Part shown: positions 1 to 8,966 of the stretch, in pieces
How the letters are laid out: every line of letters begins with the position of its first letter
Numbering within the stretch: position 1 is the first letter of the stretch
Assembly: GCF_905147365.1 (NCBI RefSeq)
Contig: NC_056412.1
Coordinates: 19,088,001 to 19,152,000 of the forward strand
Length of the DNA stretch: 64,000 bases
Source: Aricia agestis
Lineage: Eukaryota; Arthropoda; Insecta; Lepidoptera; Lycaenidae
Direction: 5' to 3'
The notes under the pieces: model-generated
Told to the model about the DNA's origin: nothing
The model's input: only the letters and a program-made list of their open reading frames with translations
The model's database searches: none
Program-made: the position numbers and the translations under genes

Positions 1-349
1 AAATCTCAGAACAGGAAAATAAGTTAAAACTCATACCTTTGAAAAAATTAAGAAATACCTATCTATGCTCTAAAGTTTAAAATGGATACTCTAGACTTTG
101 AAGCATAGATATTTCTTAACAACAGCAATACACTATAATCAAGTTGAGAGTGTTTTTACAACTCTTTTACTACTGGATCTACGTTTTGCGAGGTACTCAA
201 AACTTCGAGTGTTATTGAAAACTGAAAGAACGCGAACTGAGAAAAACTCTTTATACCCTTAAAAGTTTTATTTAATGTTTTTTACTTCAGCAGACATGAG
301 TGTGTCCGTCCGTCTGTCCATCATCGATTTTATTGGTATAGGGATCATT
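1..349. other. AT-rich stretch, no gene seen
   Basis: No coding signal. A GTCC/GTCT-rich run near 300-325 resembles the low-complexity part of the repeat that begins just downstream. Confidence 0.5.
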
Positions 350-680
350 TTTAGAGTTCCGTACAAAGGGGAAAAACGGTACCCTATTATTAAGAATTCG
401 ATGTCTGTCCGTCCGTCCGTCCGTCCGTCTGTATGCCTCCAGGCTATAACTCAAGAACCGCTATAGCTAGACTTCTGAAATTTTCACAGATTGTGTATTT
501 CGGTTGCCGCTATTACAAAAAATACTGAAAACAAAATAAAATTAATATTTAAGGGTGGCTCCAATACAACAAACGTGATTTTTTTTTCTTTTTTTGCTCT
601 ATATCAGTAATGGCAACAGCTAGGCACATGATATTTTCACGAAGGCCTTTATTTTATGTCTACTTCAATAATTATTAATA
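350..680 (+). repeat. 5' half of dispersed lepidopteran GTTCCGTACC repeat, interrupted
   Basis: Opens with a TTTTTAGAGTTCCGTAC start, then a GTCC(n)GTCTGT microsatellite (403-431), the CTCCAGGCTATAACTCAAGAACC block and a GTTGCCGCTATTACAA block. The same order of blocks is seen at 29628-29995 and, inverted, at 10687-10978. Its 3' half is displaced to 1831-1953 by an insertion. The family is very common in moths and butterflies; I do not know its mechanistic class. Confidence 0.75.
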
Positions 681-1830
681 ACTAGCTGTTGCATAGTAGT
701 TAGCATACTAGATCGCATCCCAAGTATTATTTATTGTACAAAAATATTATTCAATATACAGAATTGCCTTTCCTACGATTTTATTATATATACTTAGATT
801 TAGGAATTTCACGCAACCATACATTTTGCAGCAAAAATAACCTATGTCCCTTCACGTGGTCTATTCTTCATGTTTGCCAAATAACATAAACATTGCTCCA
901 GTAGTTCATAAGATAATAAGCAATTCCATATAATTTCCCCCGTTTTTTCCACATTTTCATCTATTTCTTTGCTCTTATTAGTCTTAGTGTGATAAAATAA
1001 ATAGGCTATCTAACACTGAAAGATTTTTTTTAAATTGTACCGATTCCTGAGATAAGCGCGTTCAAATAAGCCCTTTCATATAATTTCCCACGTTTTTTCC
1101 ACATTTTTCTCTATTTCTTAGTTCTTATTAGTCTCAGCGTGATAAAATATAGCTTATAGCCTAACTCAATGAATGGGCTATCTAACATTGAAAGAATTTT
1201 TCAAATCGGATAAGTAGTTCCTGAGATTAGCGCGTTCAAATAAGCTCTCTCATATAATTTCCCCCGTTTTTTTCACATTTTCCTCTATTTATTCGCTCCT
1301 ATTGGTCTTAGCGTAATAAAATATAGCCTACAACCTACCTCGATAAATAGACTATCTAACATTGAAAGAATTTTTCAAATCGGATAAGTAGTTCCTGAGA
1401 TTAGCGCGTTCAAATAGGCCCTTTTATATAATTCCCCCCGTTTCTTCCACATTTTCCTCTATTTCTTCACTCGTATTAGTCTAAGCGTGATAAAATATAG
1501 CTTATAACCTTTCTCGATTAATGTGCTATCTAACACTGAAAGAATTTTTCAAATTGGACCAGTAGTTCTTGAGATTATCGCGTTCAAATAAGCCCTTTCA
1601 AATAATTTCCCCCCGTTTTTTCCACATTTTCCTCTATTTCTTCGCTCCTATTATACTTAGCGTAATAAAATATAACCTATAGCCTTCCTCAATACATGGG
1701 CTATCCAACAGTATAAAAATTATTCAAATCAGACCAGTACTTCCTGAGATTAGCGCGTTCAAACAAACAAACAAACAAACTCTTCCCAATTATAATATAA
1801 TAATAATAATAATATTATATTAAGTATAGA
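681..1830 (+). mobile_element. Nested insertion with internal 174-bp tandem array
   Basis: This segment separates two halves of one older repeat (350-680 and 1831-1953). It starts with ACTAGCTGTTGC and ends with (CAAA)n CTCTTCCCAATTATAATAT, a typical end in this repeat class. It contains a CCTTCACGTGGTCTA block and the GCTATCTAACACTGAAAGAAT block that are also present once in the single-unit copy at 62079-62344. It encodes no protein. It is probably a non-autonomous element whose central block was amplified. Confidence 0.6.
899..1764 (+). repeat. Tandem array, ~174-bp unit, about 5 copies
   Basis: The landmark GCGCGTTCAAA recurs at about 1056, 1230, 1404, 1578 (as TCGCG) and 1753, so the unit is 174-175 bp. 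Each unit contains CCCCCGTTTTTTCCACATTTTCC, a TTAGCGTGATAAAATATAG block and GCTATCTAACACTGAAAGAAT. The first unit is degenerate. The copies differ by scattered substitutions, so the array is not recent. Confidence 0.9.
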
Positions 1831-1953
1831 TATCAAAATAAAATACAAATTAAAGGGGGTAATCATACAAAAAAACACAATTTTGGCCTATTTTTGCTCT
1901 ATAACGGTACGGAACCCTTCGTGCGCGAGTCCAACTCGCACTTGGCCGATTAT
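1831..1953 (+). repeat. 3' half of dispersed lepidopteran GTTCCGTACC repeat
   Basis: Contains TTTTTGCTCTATAACGGTAC, then GGAACCCTTCGTGCGCGAG and CTCGCACTTGGCCGA, the characteristic 3' terminus. It is the continuation of the copy beginning at 350. Confidence 0.75.
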
Positions 1954-2724
1954 TTGATTCAGTTACTTAGGTAGTAATTGTTATTCGGAGCCATTGGGAC
2001 ATCGTTAATATGAAAGCGTAAGGCTTTTCTTTCATTTCTTGGGGGCATAATATTATAATATTTTGTACTCTAGATCCCTTTGGGTCCAGTGTCGTCAAAT
2101 GTGATTTTTAAAAAACCTTAGGCATTCGATTGAGCATTGGGCACTCATGTGGCAAATGTATACGAAAGTATTTTCAGGTATTAACTCGCTCATTCGATCT
2201 AAAGCATTCCCTGTGATTTACGTAATAAACCGTGATTTAGTTAAGTACCTAGCGCACACTTAGATAAATTACAAAATTGTATGCGGTAGCCGCATAGTGT
2301 AATGCGGGGAACACACCACAGATTATTAGACAATAAATAAAGCTAACCCCCCAATGCGGTCGGTAATGGCCGCTAATACCTGGTCAAATTGTTACTGCAA
2401 CGGATTTACATTTATTTATGGGATAAAATCGAATGCAGTTAGGTAATTTTGCGATAGCACGGAAAATACAGGTAAGTATAGCCTTTACTGATGAATAAAC
2501 TGAAATAAATGATTATTATCATTATTTATTTTAATTTTCGTCTCGGCTTTCACCGGCAGAATGAAGCAGGTACGGGCATTTGCCAAGTATCCTGTTCATG
2601 AAGTGTGAAGTTTAGTTGCTATGAGATGTTGGGAAGGACGAAGATGAATTAAGGAAGCGGCGTACTATAGAGCAGGTATCTATAACAATTGACTTTTGTA
2701 ACTGTATATATGTGTATTATTATT
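1954..2724. other. Intergenic stretch, nothing recognised
   Basis: No coding pattern, TIR pair or RNA gene recognised. The composition is mixed AT-rich, with a slightly GC-richer patch at 2280-2390. Confidence 0.4.
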
Positions 2725-3013
2725 CGACGACCTCTGTGGCTCAGTGGTGAGCGCGTCGGTAGCTCAAGCCGGAGGTCGCGGGTTCGAATCCCGCCGACGG
2801 AACAAAGAGTTTTCAAAGTTCCCGGGTCTGGATGTGTATTAAATATGTGTATGATATAATAAAAATCTTAAATATATGTATAGTATAAAAGTATTAAATA
2901 TATTTCCGTTGTCTGGTACCTGTAACACAAGTCCTTTAGGTACTTAGCATGGGGCCAGACTGACGTGGTGTGAAGCGTCCATAGATATTATTATATTATT
3001 ATTATTATTATTA
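2725..3013 (+). mobile_element. tRNA-derived SINE, full length
   Basis: The head has a polymerase III A-box-like TGGCTCAGTGGTGAGCGC and a B box GGTTCGAATCC (2741-2792). A body follows, then a tail with GTTGTCTGGTACCTGTAACA and GGGGCCAGACTGACGTGGTG, ending in (ATT)n. Related copies are at 31748-32026 (minus) and 57972-58300. The pseudo-tRNA head and dispersed copies make this a SINE and not a functional tRNA gene. The tail resembles the LINE-like tail at 12105-12240. Confidence 0.85.
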
Positions 3014-3148
3014 CTTGATTAGCAATTTTATGTCCGCAGGTATTGTGTGATTATTAAATCTAATAATTAAGTACATCAGATAAATTATATTGTTACGTGC
3101 TAGGGTTCGAGGATTTGGAGAGAAAGACCTGGTGACTCTCTTGAAGAC

Positions 3149-3154
3149 TTTATT
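3149..3154 (-). promoter_or_regulatory. Likely polyadenylation signal in 3' LTR
   Basis: AATAAA on the minus strand, downstream of the predicted start site within the LTR, as expected for the R region of an LTR element. The same signal is at 9025-9030 in the 5' LTR. Confidence 0.5.
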
Positions 3155-3334
3155 AACACTGCACTAAACACTAGGTCACAACACTTAACACTAAGTCCAA
3201 ACACTAATCACTAGGTCCAATCACTAAGCACTATCACTGTCCTAGGTCGTAGCCAAGTCGCAGGTTTCACTGGTTCACTCACTATTGATCACTTGTGTTC
3301 ACTCCGAAATCGCCTTGAAGATCGCTCTGATTGA

Positions 3335-3369
3335 ACTGACTTCCGGACCTGCCTGCGGCTCTTTTTATA
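3335..3369 (-). promoter_or_regulatory. Intact TATA plus initiator arrangement in 3' LTR
   Basis: Minus-strand TATAAAAAG starts at 3369, and an arthropod-type initiator TCAGT has its A at 3337. The 32-nt distance is close to the usual TATA-to-start spacing. This is the reference arrangement for the altered 5' LTR. Confidence 0.5.
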
Positions 3370-3646
3370 TGGCGAGACGAATTCCAGAAATTTCCCGATT
3401 CACGTAAACAAGTAAACAACCGTGGGAAATTTCTAGGAAGCTCGGGCATGTACCACAATAAAACTGCCGTCCTTGCGATAAGTGCAGTAAGTTGAATTTA
3501 ATTTAGACCTTATGGACTCAGTCATAAGGTCTAAATTCAAACACGCTAACAAATAAAGGGTAAACACGTAAACAAACATTGGACCTTTTTAGAAGGTTCG
3601 AGTATGTACTTGCGCACCACGTGTCCGTATACCATGTACCGTAACA

Positions 3647-3660
3647 CTACTCCCCTCTTA
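3647..3660 (-). promoter_or_regulatory. Polypurine tract
   Basis: On the minus strand, AAGAGGGGAGTAG lies directly next to the 3' LTR, where plus-strand DNA synthesis is primed. The gag-pol stop codon (3658-3660) overlaps its start. Confidence 0.8.
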
Positions 3661-6600
3661 GAGATGCTCGTCCCGAGCATCATTGTTACTGCCATGGTAA
3701 CGCGCCAGACGGTCTATGTGTACCACTTTGAATGTCCCTCTTGGTTGCTTTTGAATCCTGTAAGTCACATCGTTCAATCGGGTAACCACCTTGTAGGGGC
3801 CGTCCCACTTGGTCTGCAACTTTGGAGATTTGCCTTTTCGGCGAGTTGGGTTATGCAGCCACACCAGTGACCCTTCTTCGAAGCCGCTTGTATTCGATTT
3901 CCGGTCGTATCTGGTCTTCATGTTCTCACTTGACTGTAACCCATTTTCCCGAACCATGGCGTGTATATAGCGCATCTTTTCCCTTAAATCGCAGACATAA
4001 TCTGGTACGGTCTTCGGTTCCTCCGGTGACCCTCCTGTCAAGAGGTCTACTGGTACTCGCAGTTCTCTACCGTAATTGACATACGCCGGGGTAGCTTTTA
4101 TGCTCTCATGCTCGGCGGTACGGTATGACAGAAGGAAGAGCGGTATATACTTGTCCCAGTCCTTTTGTTTGTCATCTACCAATTTCGCCAAATGCCTCTC
4201 AAGGGTCTGGTTAAATCTCTCAACCATTCCATCAGACTGTGGATGGTACGCGGTGGTCCTCGTTTTATGCATTCCCAAAATTCTGCACACTTCCTGGAAG
4301 ACCTGCGATTCGAAATTCCTGCCCTGATCGGAATGGATTTCTAGAGGCACACCAAAGCGAGATATTACTTCTTCGACTAGCTTAGAAGCAACTGTTGTAG
4401 CTTCCTGGTTTGGTATGGCGAACACTTCTGGCCATTTGGTGAAGTAATCCATGACAACCATAAAATACTTGTTTCCTGATTCCGTTACAGGAAATGGCCC
4501 AGCTACGTCAACTGCGATTCGTTCCCACGGTGCGCCAACGTTATACAAGCGCAGGCTCCCACGGCTCCTTGTCTGTGGTCCCTTCACTGCAGCGCAAGTA
4601 GTACATTTGCGGCACCAGTCCTGTACATCGTCTCGACAATGCAACCAGTAGAATCGTTCTCGCACTTTTGTTAACGTCCTCTTTACTCCTAGATGACCTC
4701 CTGATACGCCATCATGCATTTCACGGAGAACATCCGGTACTCTCGTTCTTGGGACAACTATCTGAAGATGGAACTCTCTGCCGTTGGTCTTCTCCCATTT
4801 CCGGTAAAGTATTCCGTTTTGAAGTATCAGACTGTCCCATTGCGCCCAGTACGCCTTAGTGACAGCGCCAGTGGGTGCAACCTCACTCCAGATTGGTTTT
4901 TCATCACCCCGTTTCTTCCATGTGATGATGTGCCGAAGGTCGTCATCTGTTTCTTGAGCCTCCCTCATAGCATCATTCTCCCATGGGCCCAAAGGACTTG
5001 TTTTCGTTAACTTTAATGTTACTTCATTAGATTCCTGCTTAACACAATGTTTGCAGTCTTCTGAACACGGCCTTCGTGAGAGTGCGTCGGCATTCCCATG
5101 CGACTTTCCGCTGCGGTGTTCGGTCTTGAAGTCATACTCCTGGAGCTGTTCAATCCATCGAGCAACTTGACCTTCTGGGTTCTTGAACTGTAGTAGCCAC
5201 TTCAACGCTGCGTGATCAGTTCGCAGTAAAAACTGTCTGCCAATGAGATACTTGCTGAAATGTTGTAGCGTCTTTACGACAGCCAAGAGTTCTCTTCTTG
5301 TCACACAGTAGTTTCTCTCTGGCTTAGATAAAGATTTGCTGAAATATGCAATTACAACTTCTCTTTCACCCTGTTTTTGAGATAACACCCCTCCAATGGC
5401 CGTGTTGCTTGCGTCCGTGTCGACTATAAACTGACCTTCAGGTTGTGGATACCCCAGGATTGGTGTTTCACACAGATGTTTCTTTAGTTTCTGAAAAGAA
5501 TCTTCGGAAGTCTCGTCCCAAATAAACTGTCGTTTATCTTCTGTCAGCCGATGTAATGGCTTGGCTATCTCTGAGAATCCCTTAACAAAACGCCTGTAGT
5601 AGGAGCATAGGCCGAGAAATGCCCGCACTTCGGTTTTGTTCTTAGGGGTTGGCCAATTTTGGACTGCTTCTAGTTTCTCCGGGTCCGTCTGAATTCCATC
5701 ACTGGAGATAACATGGCCGAGATAGTTCACCTTACTCCTGAATAAACAACACTTTTTCGGATTCAACTTTAATTTGGCTCCCTCTATTTTGGCGAAAACT
5801 CGTTCTAAGTTTCGCAAATGGTCTTCGAAGTCGCGGCCAACAATGATGACGTCGTCCAAATAGACTAAGCAAGCCTCTCCAACTAAGCCTGCCAGTACAC
5901 ACTCCATGAGTCGCTCAAATGTGGCAGGTGCGTTGCACAATCCAAAGGGCATGACGTTAAACTGCCATAGACCTTTACCGGTGGAGAACGCTGTCTTCTC
6001 CTTGTCTTTTGGATGAATTTCCACCTGCCAGTATCCAGATTTCAGGTCCAGGGTCGAGAACCATTTCATGCCACTCAAGGTATCCAGAGTGTCGTCGATT
6101 CGAGGTAATGGATAGCTGTCCTTCTTAGTGACATCATTGAGACGTCTGTAGTCCACACAAAATCTTGTGCTGCCATCTTTCTTCTTCACTAATACAACCG
6201 GTGAGCACCACGGACTTGCAGACGGTTCAATTATCTTATTCCTTCTCATGTCCTCCAAAAGGCCTTCAACTTCTTTTTCCTTTGCAATGGGTATCCGTCT
6301 TGCTCGTTGACGAATTGGGTTCTCGCTTCCGGTATCTATCCTGTGCTGAACCATCGACGTTCTTCCAAGGTCACCTTCCTGACTGGAGAAGATATTCGCG
6401 TGGCGTTGTAAAAACTTCTTAGCTTTCATGCCCTGCGAATAAGTCAGATTACTCTTGCAGTCATCGAGTAGCTCAGTCACTATTCCATAGTTGCTGGTGT
6501 TTGCTGCGTCTGAGCCTGTGATCGAATTACACTCTCTCATCCAGACAACTTCCTCGCACTTTCCAATGACGTCACCTTTGTTCAAGCAGATCTCGCGATC

Positions 6601-8940
6601 ACCAAGATTCAAAACTCTGACCACAGCGTTACTGCTTCCACTAACAAGGGTTCTTGCCGTCATCAATTTTTGCGCTGATGTCTTGGTAGGTGTGTCTTCG
6701 ATTAACACGCATCTGTTTGACTTCTTCTTTCCAGCTGGCGGTAGTTTCACCAGCACCCGAGTTTCCGCACGTCCAGGTATTATGACTTTTTTTACACATT
6801 CAACTTTCCCGCAGGCGCCTCCAAGGATGAAAATTTCTTCTTCGCCACACTTGAACACTCCGTCGGCGACATTAATTCTGCAGTTGTGCTTCTTCATGAA
6901 ATCCAAACCCAAGATGCAATCATCCATAATCTCAGCCACGATAACGTCATGAGGGTATGAGGACTCCCCCACATTCATCGTAACGGACATTTCTCCCAGG
7001 ACGGGTATTGGCTGACCGGAGGCGGTAAGAAGCCGACAGTTAATTCTCTTCTTGTGATTCCTTGCGGCTTTTATCAATTTTGGGTTCACTATCGTTCTAG
7101 AGGCTCCTGTATCTAGAGTCATTGTGCAATCAGTCCCGTTAATAGTCCCCTGAATCACAAGACTATTCCCACTGCATGCTTGGGAGATAACAGTTATCGG
7201 GGCTTTCTCTGCTTCAGCCAGTACTCGCCCCTTAGTCCTGGCTTTTATTCGATTTCGGGCAGGGGACGAAGCCCCTTGCTTCTTCAGCTCCTCCATTTGT
7301 TCCTCGAGCCTTTTCATTCTTGCCATCTGGGTCTCCTTCTGCGGGCAGTTGAGCTGAATATGGCCCCTCTCGCCGCACTTGTAGCACATGGCTCCAGAAC
7401 TTCTCTTCGTAGGAGCCTTAATCTCCTTCTGTGGGCAGTTGAGCTGAAGATGGCCCCTCTCGCCGCACTCGTAGCACATGGCTCCAGAACTTCTCTTCGA
7501 AGGAGCCTTAACCTCCTTGACTTCTTCAGAGACCTCGCGGATCTTATAGGTCTGCCGTATGTCACGCCGAACAGCCTCGACCTCCAAAGCATGCGCCAAT
7601 GCTTCCTTAAGCGAGGTGTGGTGACGTAGCCTCACTGCAGCTCTGACCTCTAGGTCCCTGATTCCGTCGACAAATGCTTGCACAATGTTCGTGTCGATCA
7701 TCTTGGAATCAGCTCCTGGGTGTGCCTTCTTGACCAGTTTTTCTATTTCCAACGCCCATTGTTGTAGTCCTTCTCCTGGGCGTTGGACTCTGTCACGCAG
7801 TTGGGCACGGAACACGTGCTCCAGGTGTCGCTCCCCGTATCTGGATTCAAGTGCCTCCATCAGGTCTTTAAACCCATTTCCTGTATGTGCTTCCAGGACC
7901 GACAAGGCTTGCCCTCTGAGTGCGACAGTGAGAGCGGTCAGGCATTGTTCGTCAGACCATCCGTTGGCAGAAGCAACAGTCTGGAATTGCTGACGGTAAG
8001 CGTTCCAAGAAGTAGTGCCGTCGTATGGCGGTACTTTTACTCGTGGCCCGTGTGCCACTCTGGAAGTTCCATTACACGTCGCGACTCCTGTGGTTTCCAG
8101 GCGCACTACTTTTTTTTGTAGTTCAGTGAGGCCAGTTTTCACATTTTCCACATCAACCCCTAACCCGGTAACTCGTTCGTCGATTACGTCGACATCTTTA
8201 CGAAGCTTAGTCACCGTGTCACTGACATCCTTTATAGCTAAAAGCGCTTTCTCTTGGAGGTCCTTTTGTTGCTCTTGTGACTCTTGCAAAGCGCCGAGCT
8301 TGCGGTCTTGTGACTCTTGCAAAGCGTGAATTTCAGCTCTTTGAGAATCTTGTAAAGCGCCGAGCTTGCGGTCTTGGGCCTCCATCATTGCCTTCATTTC
8401 AGCTCTTTGCAGCTCCATTAATTCAATTAAACTTTCTAAACGAAGAGCCATTTGAGGGGCTGTAGAAGCTACAGGCGACGCATGGTGGCTGGAGCCAGTA
8501 GGTAGGGCTTGAGTGGGCGTGGCCTGAGTGGGCGTGGCCTGAATGGGCGTGGCCTGGTGGGCGGGGCCAGTAGGCGGGGCCACGCCCAAAGTGGGCGGAG
8601 CCTGAGGTGCGTGGCCAGTAGGCGTGTCCCGGTGGGCGGAGCCAGTGGGCGTGGCTTCACACAAAGTGGGCGGAGCCTGAGGAGCGTGGCCAGTGGGCGT
8701 GTCCCGGTGGGCGGGGCCAGGGGGCGTGGCTTCAGCCAAGGTGGGCGGAGTCTGGTGGGCGTGGCCTGTGGGCGGAGCCATGTGGGCGGGGATAGTAGGT
8801 GGGGCCTGTCCCTCAGTGGGCGGAGCTTGGTCCCCAGTGGGTGTGGCCTCCGCAACTCCTCTCTCGGAGTCAATGGCAGCAGCTCGCTGCGCCCTTGTCC
8901 TGACACTCCCCTTGAAGTCCTCTCTCGGAGTCAATGGCAT
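3658..8940 (-). CDS. Gag-Pol polyprotein of Ty3/gypsy-type retrotransposon
   Basis: One frame of about 1760 residues encodes particle protein, protease, reverse transcriptase, RNase H and integrase. The start chosen is the first ATG, at 8940; the frame is open to a TTG at 8946. Order: a Pro-rich repeat region (about 1-150), a coiled coil with repeated QDRKLGALQ (about 165-270), and two CCHC zinc knuckles CX2CX4HX4C (489-502 and 519-532). The protease has DTGAS (Asp610). RT has YLDD (1027-1030). RNase H has a TDAS block (Asp1176). Integrase has a zinc finger H1409, H1416, C1446, C1449, a D1478, D1538, E1574 triad (D,D35E), and a C-terminal KWDGPY module. There is no frameshift between gag and pol, so both would be made as one product. 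No stop or missing catalytic residue is visible. No env is present. Confidence 0.95.
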   Translation of the reverse strand: MPLTPREDFKGSVRTRAQRAAAIDSERGVAEATPTGDQAPPTEGQAPPTIPAHMAPPTGHAHQTPPTLAEATPPGPAHRDTPTGHAPQAPPTLCEATPTGSAHRDTPTGHAPQAPPTLGVAPPTGPAHQATPIQATPTQATPTQALPTGSSHHASPVASTAPQMALRLESLIELMELQRAEMKAMMEAQDRKLGALQDSQRAEIHALQESQDRKLGALQESQEQQKDLQEKALLAIKDVSDTVTKLRKDVDVIDERVTGLGVDVENVKTGLTELQKKVVRLETTGVATCNGTSRVAHGPRVKVPPYDGTTSWNAYRQQFQTVASANGWSDEQCLTALTVALRGQALSVLEAHTGNGFKDLMEALESRYGERHLEHVFRAQLRDRVQRPGEGLQQWALEIEKLVKKAHPGADSKMIDTNIVQAFVDGIRDLEVRAAVRLRHHTSLKEALAHALEVEAVRRDIRQTYKIREVSEEVKEVKAPSKRSSGAMCYECGERGHLQLNCPQKEIKAPTKRSSGAMCYKCGERGHIQLNCPQKETQMARMKRLEEQMEELKKQGASSPARNRIKARTKGRVLAEAEKAPITVISQACSGNSLVIQGTINGTDCTMTLDTGASRTIVNPKLIKAARNHKKRINCRLLTASGQPIPVLGEMSVTMNVGESSYPHDVIVAEIMDDCILGLDFMKKHNCRINVADGVFKCGEEEIFILGGACGKVECVKKVIIPGRAETRVLVKLPPAGKKKSNRCVLIEDTPTKTSAQKLMTARTLVSGSSNAVVRVLNLGDREICLNKGDVIGKCEEVVWMRECNSITGSDAANTSNYGIVTELLDDCKSNLTYSQGMKAKKFLQRHANIFSSQEGDLGRTSMVQHRIDTGSENPIRQRARRIPIAKEKEVEGLLEDMRRNKIIEPSASPWCSPVVLVKKKDGSTRFCVDYRRLNDVTKKDSYPLPRIDDTLDTLSGMKWFSTLDLKSGYWQVEIHPKDKEKTAFSTGKGLWQFNVMPFGLCNAPATFERLMECVLAGLVGEACLVYLDDVIIVGRDFEDHLRNLERVFAKIEGAKLKLNPKKCCLFRSKVNYLGHVISSDGIQTDPEKLEAVQNWPTPKNKTEVRAFLGLCSYYRRFVKGFSEIAKPLHRLTEDKRQFIWDETSEDSFQKLKKHLCETPILGYPQPEGQFIVDTDASNTAIGGVLSQKQGEREVVIAYFSKSLSKPERNYCVTRRELLAVVKTLQHFSKYLIGRQFLLRTDHAALKWLLQFKNPEGQVARWIEQLQEYDFKTEHRSGKSHGNADALSRRPCSEDCKHCVKQESNEVTLKLTKTSPLGPWENDAMREAQETDDDLRHIITWKKRGDEKPIWSEVAPTGAVTKAYWAQWDSLILQNGILYRKWEKTNGREFHLQIVVPRTRVPDVLREMHDGVSGGHLGVKRTLTKVRERFYWLHCRDDVQDWCRKCTTCAAVKGPQTRSRGSLRLYNVGAPWERIAVDVAGPFPVTESGNKYFMVVMDYFTKWPEVFAIPNQEATTVASKLVEEVISRFGVPLEIHSDQGRNFESQVFQEVCRILGMHKTRTTAYHPQSDGMVERFNQTLERHLAKLVDDKQKDWDKYIPLFLLSYRTAEHESIKATPAYVNYGRELRVPVDLLTGGSPEEPKTVPDYVCDLREKMRYIHAMVRENGLQSSENMKTRYDRKSNTSGFEEGSLVWLHNPTRRKGKSPKLQTKWDGPYKVVTRLNDVTYRIQKQPRGTFKVVHIDRLARYHGSNNDARDEHL
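8505..8850 (-). repeat. GC-rich minisatellite coding the Gag N terminus
   Basis: GTGGGCGGAGCCTG recurs at 8591, 8666 and 8741, a 75-bp (25-residue) unit. A 15-bp unit encoding QATPT is repeated at 8513-8560. In frame it gives PPTGxAHxxPP-type Pro/Ala/Thr-rich sequence. Composition is far more GC-rich than the surrounding DNA. Confidence 0.85.
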
Positions 8941-8946
8941 CTCCAA

Positions 8947-8964
8947 ATCCCACTTCTGACACCA
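8947..8964 (-). promoter_or_regulatory. Primer binding site, tRNA-Leu-like
   Basis: Two bases inside the 5' LTR, the minus strand reads TGGTGTCAGAAGTGGGAT. This is complementary to a tRNA 3' end ...CACTTCTGACACCA, which fits tRNA-Leu as I know it. The identity of the tRNA is inferred from memory. Confidence 0.75.
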
Positions 8965-8966
8965 GT

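Larger units (their letters stand above)
3091..3646 (-). repeat. 3' LTR (556 bp)
   Basis: Begins TGTTACGTGC and ends CCGTAACA. It matches the other LTR over its whole length except that it lacks the 16-bp insertion, so it represents the ancestral form. It contains a 13-bp-arm hairpin (3502-3514 with 3523-3535) around GACTCAGT, which is also present in the other LTR. Confidence 0.95.

Noticed and set aside
899..1764. CRISPR-like array or centromeric satellite
   Set aside because: Units are contiguous, diverged 174-bp blocks without spacers, inside a eukaryotic transposable element; only about five units.
2741..2792. tRNA gene (A and B boxes)
   Set aside because: The sequence continues into a SINE body and tail shared with other loci; a folded tRNA with anticodon arm is not apparent. 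Called as a SINE head.
8469..8959. Overlapping long frames in the Gag minisatellite region on both strands
   Set aside because: A GC-rich repeat with few stops opens several frames; only the frame continuous with the rest of Gag-Pol is supported.
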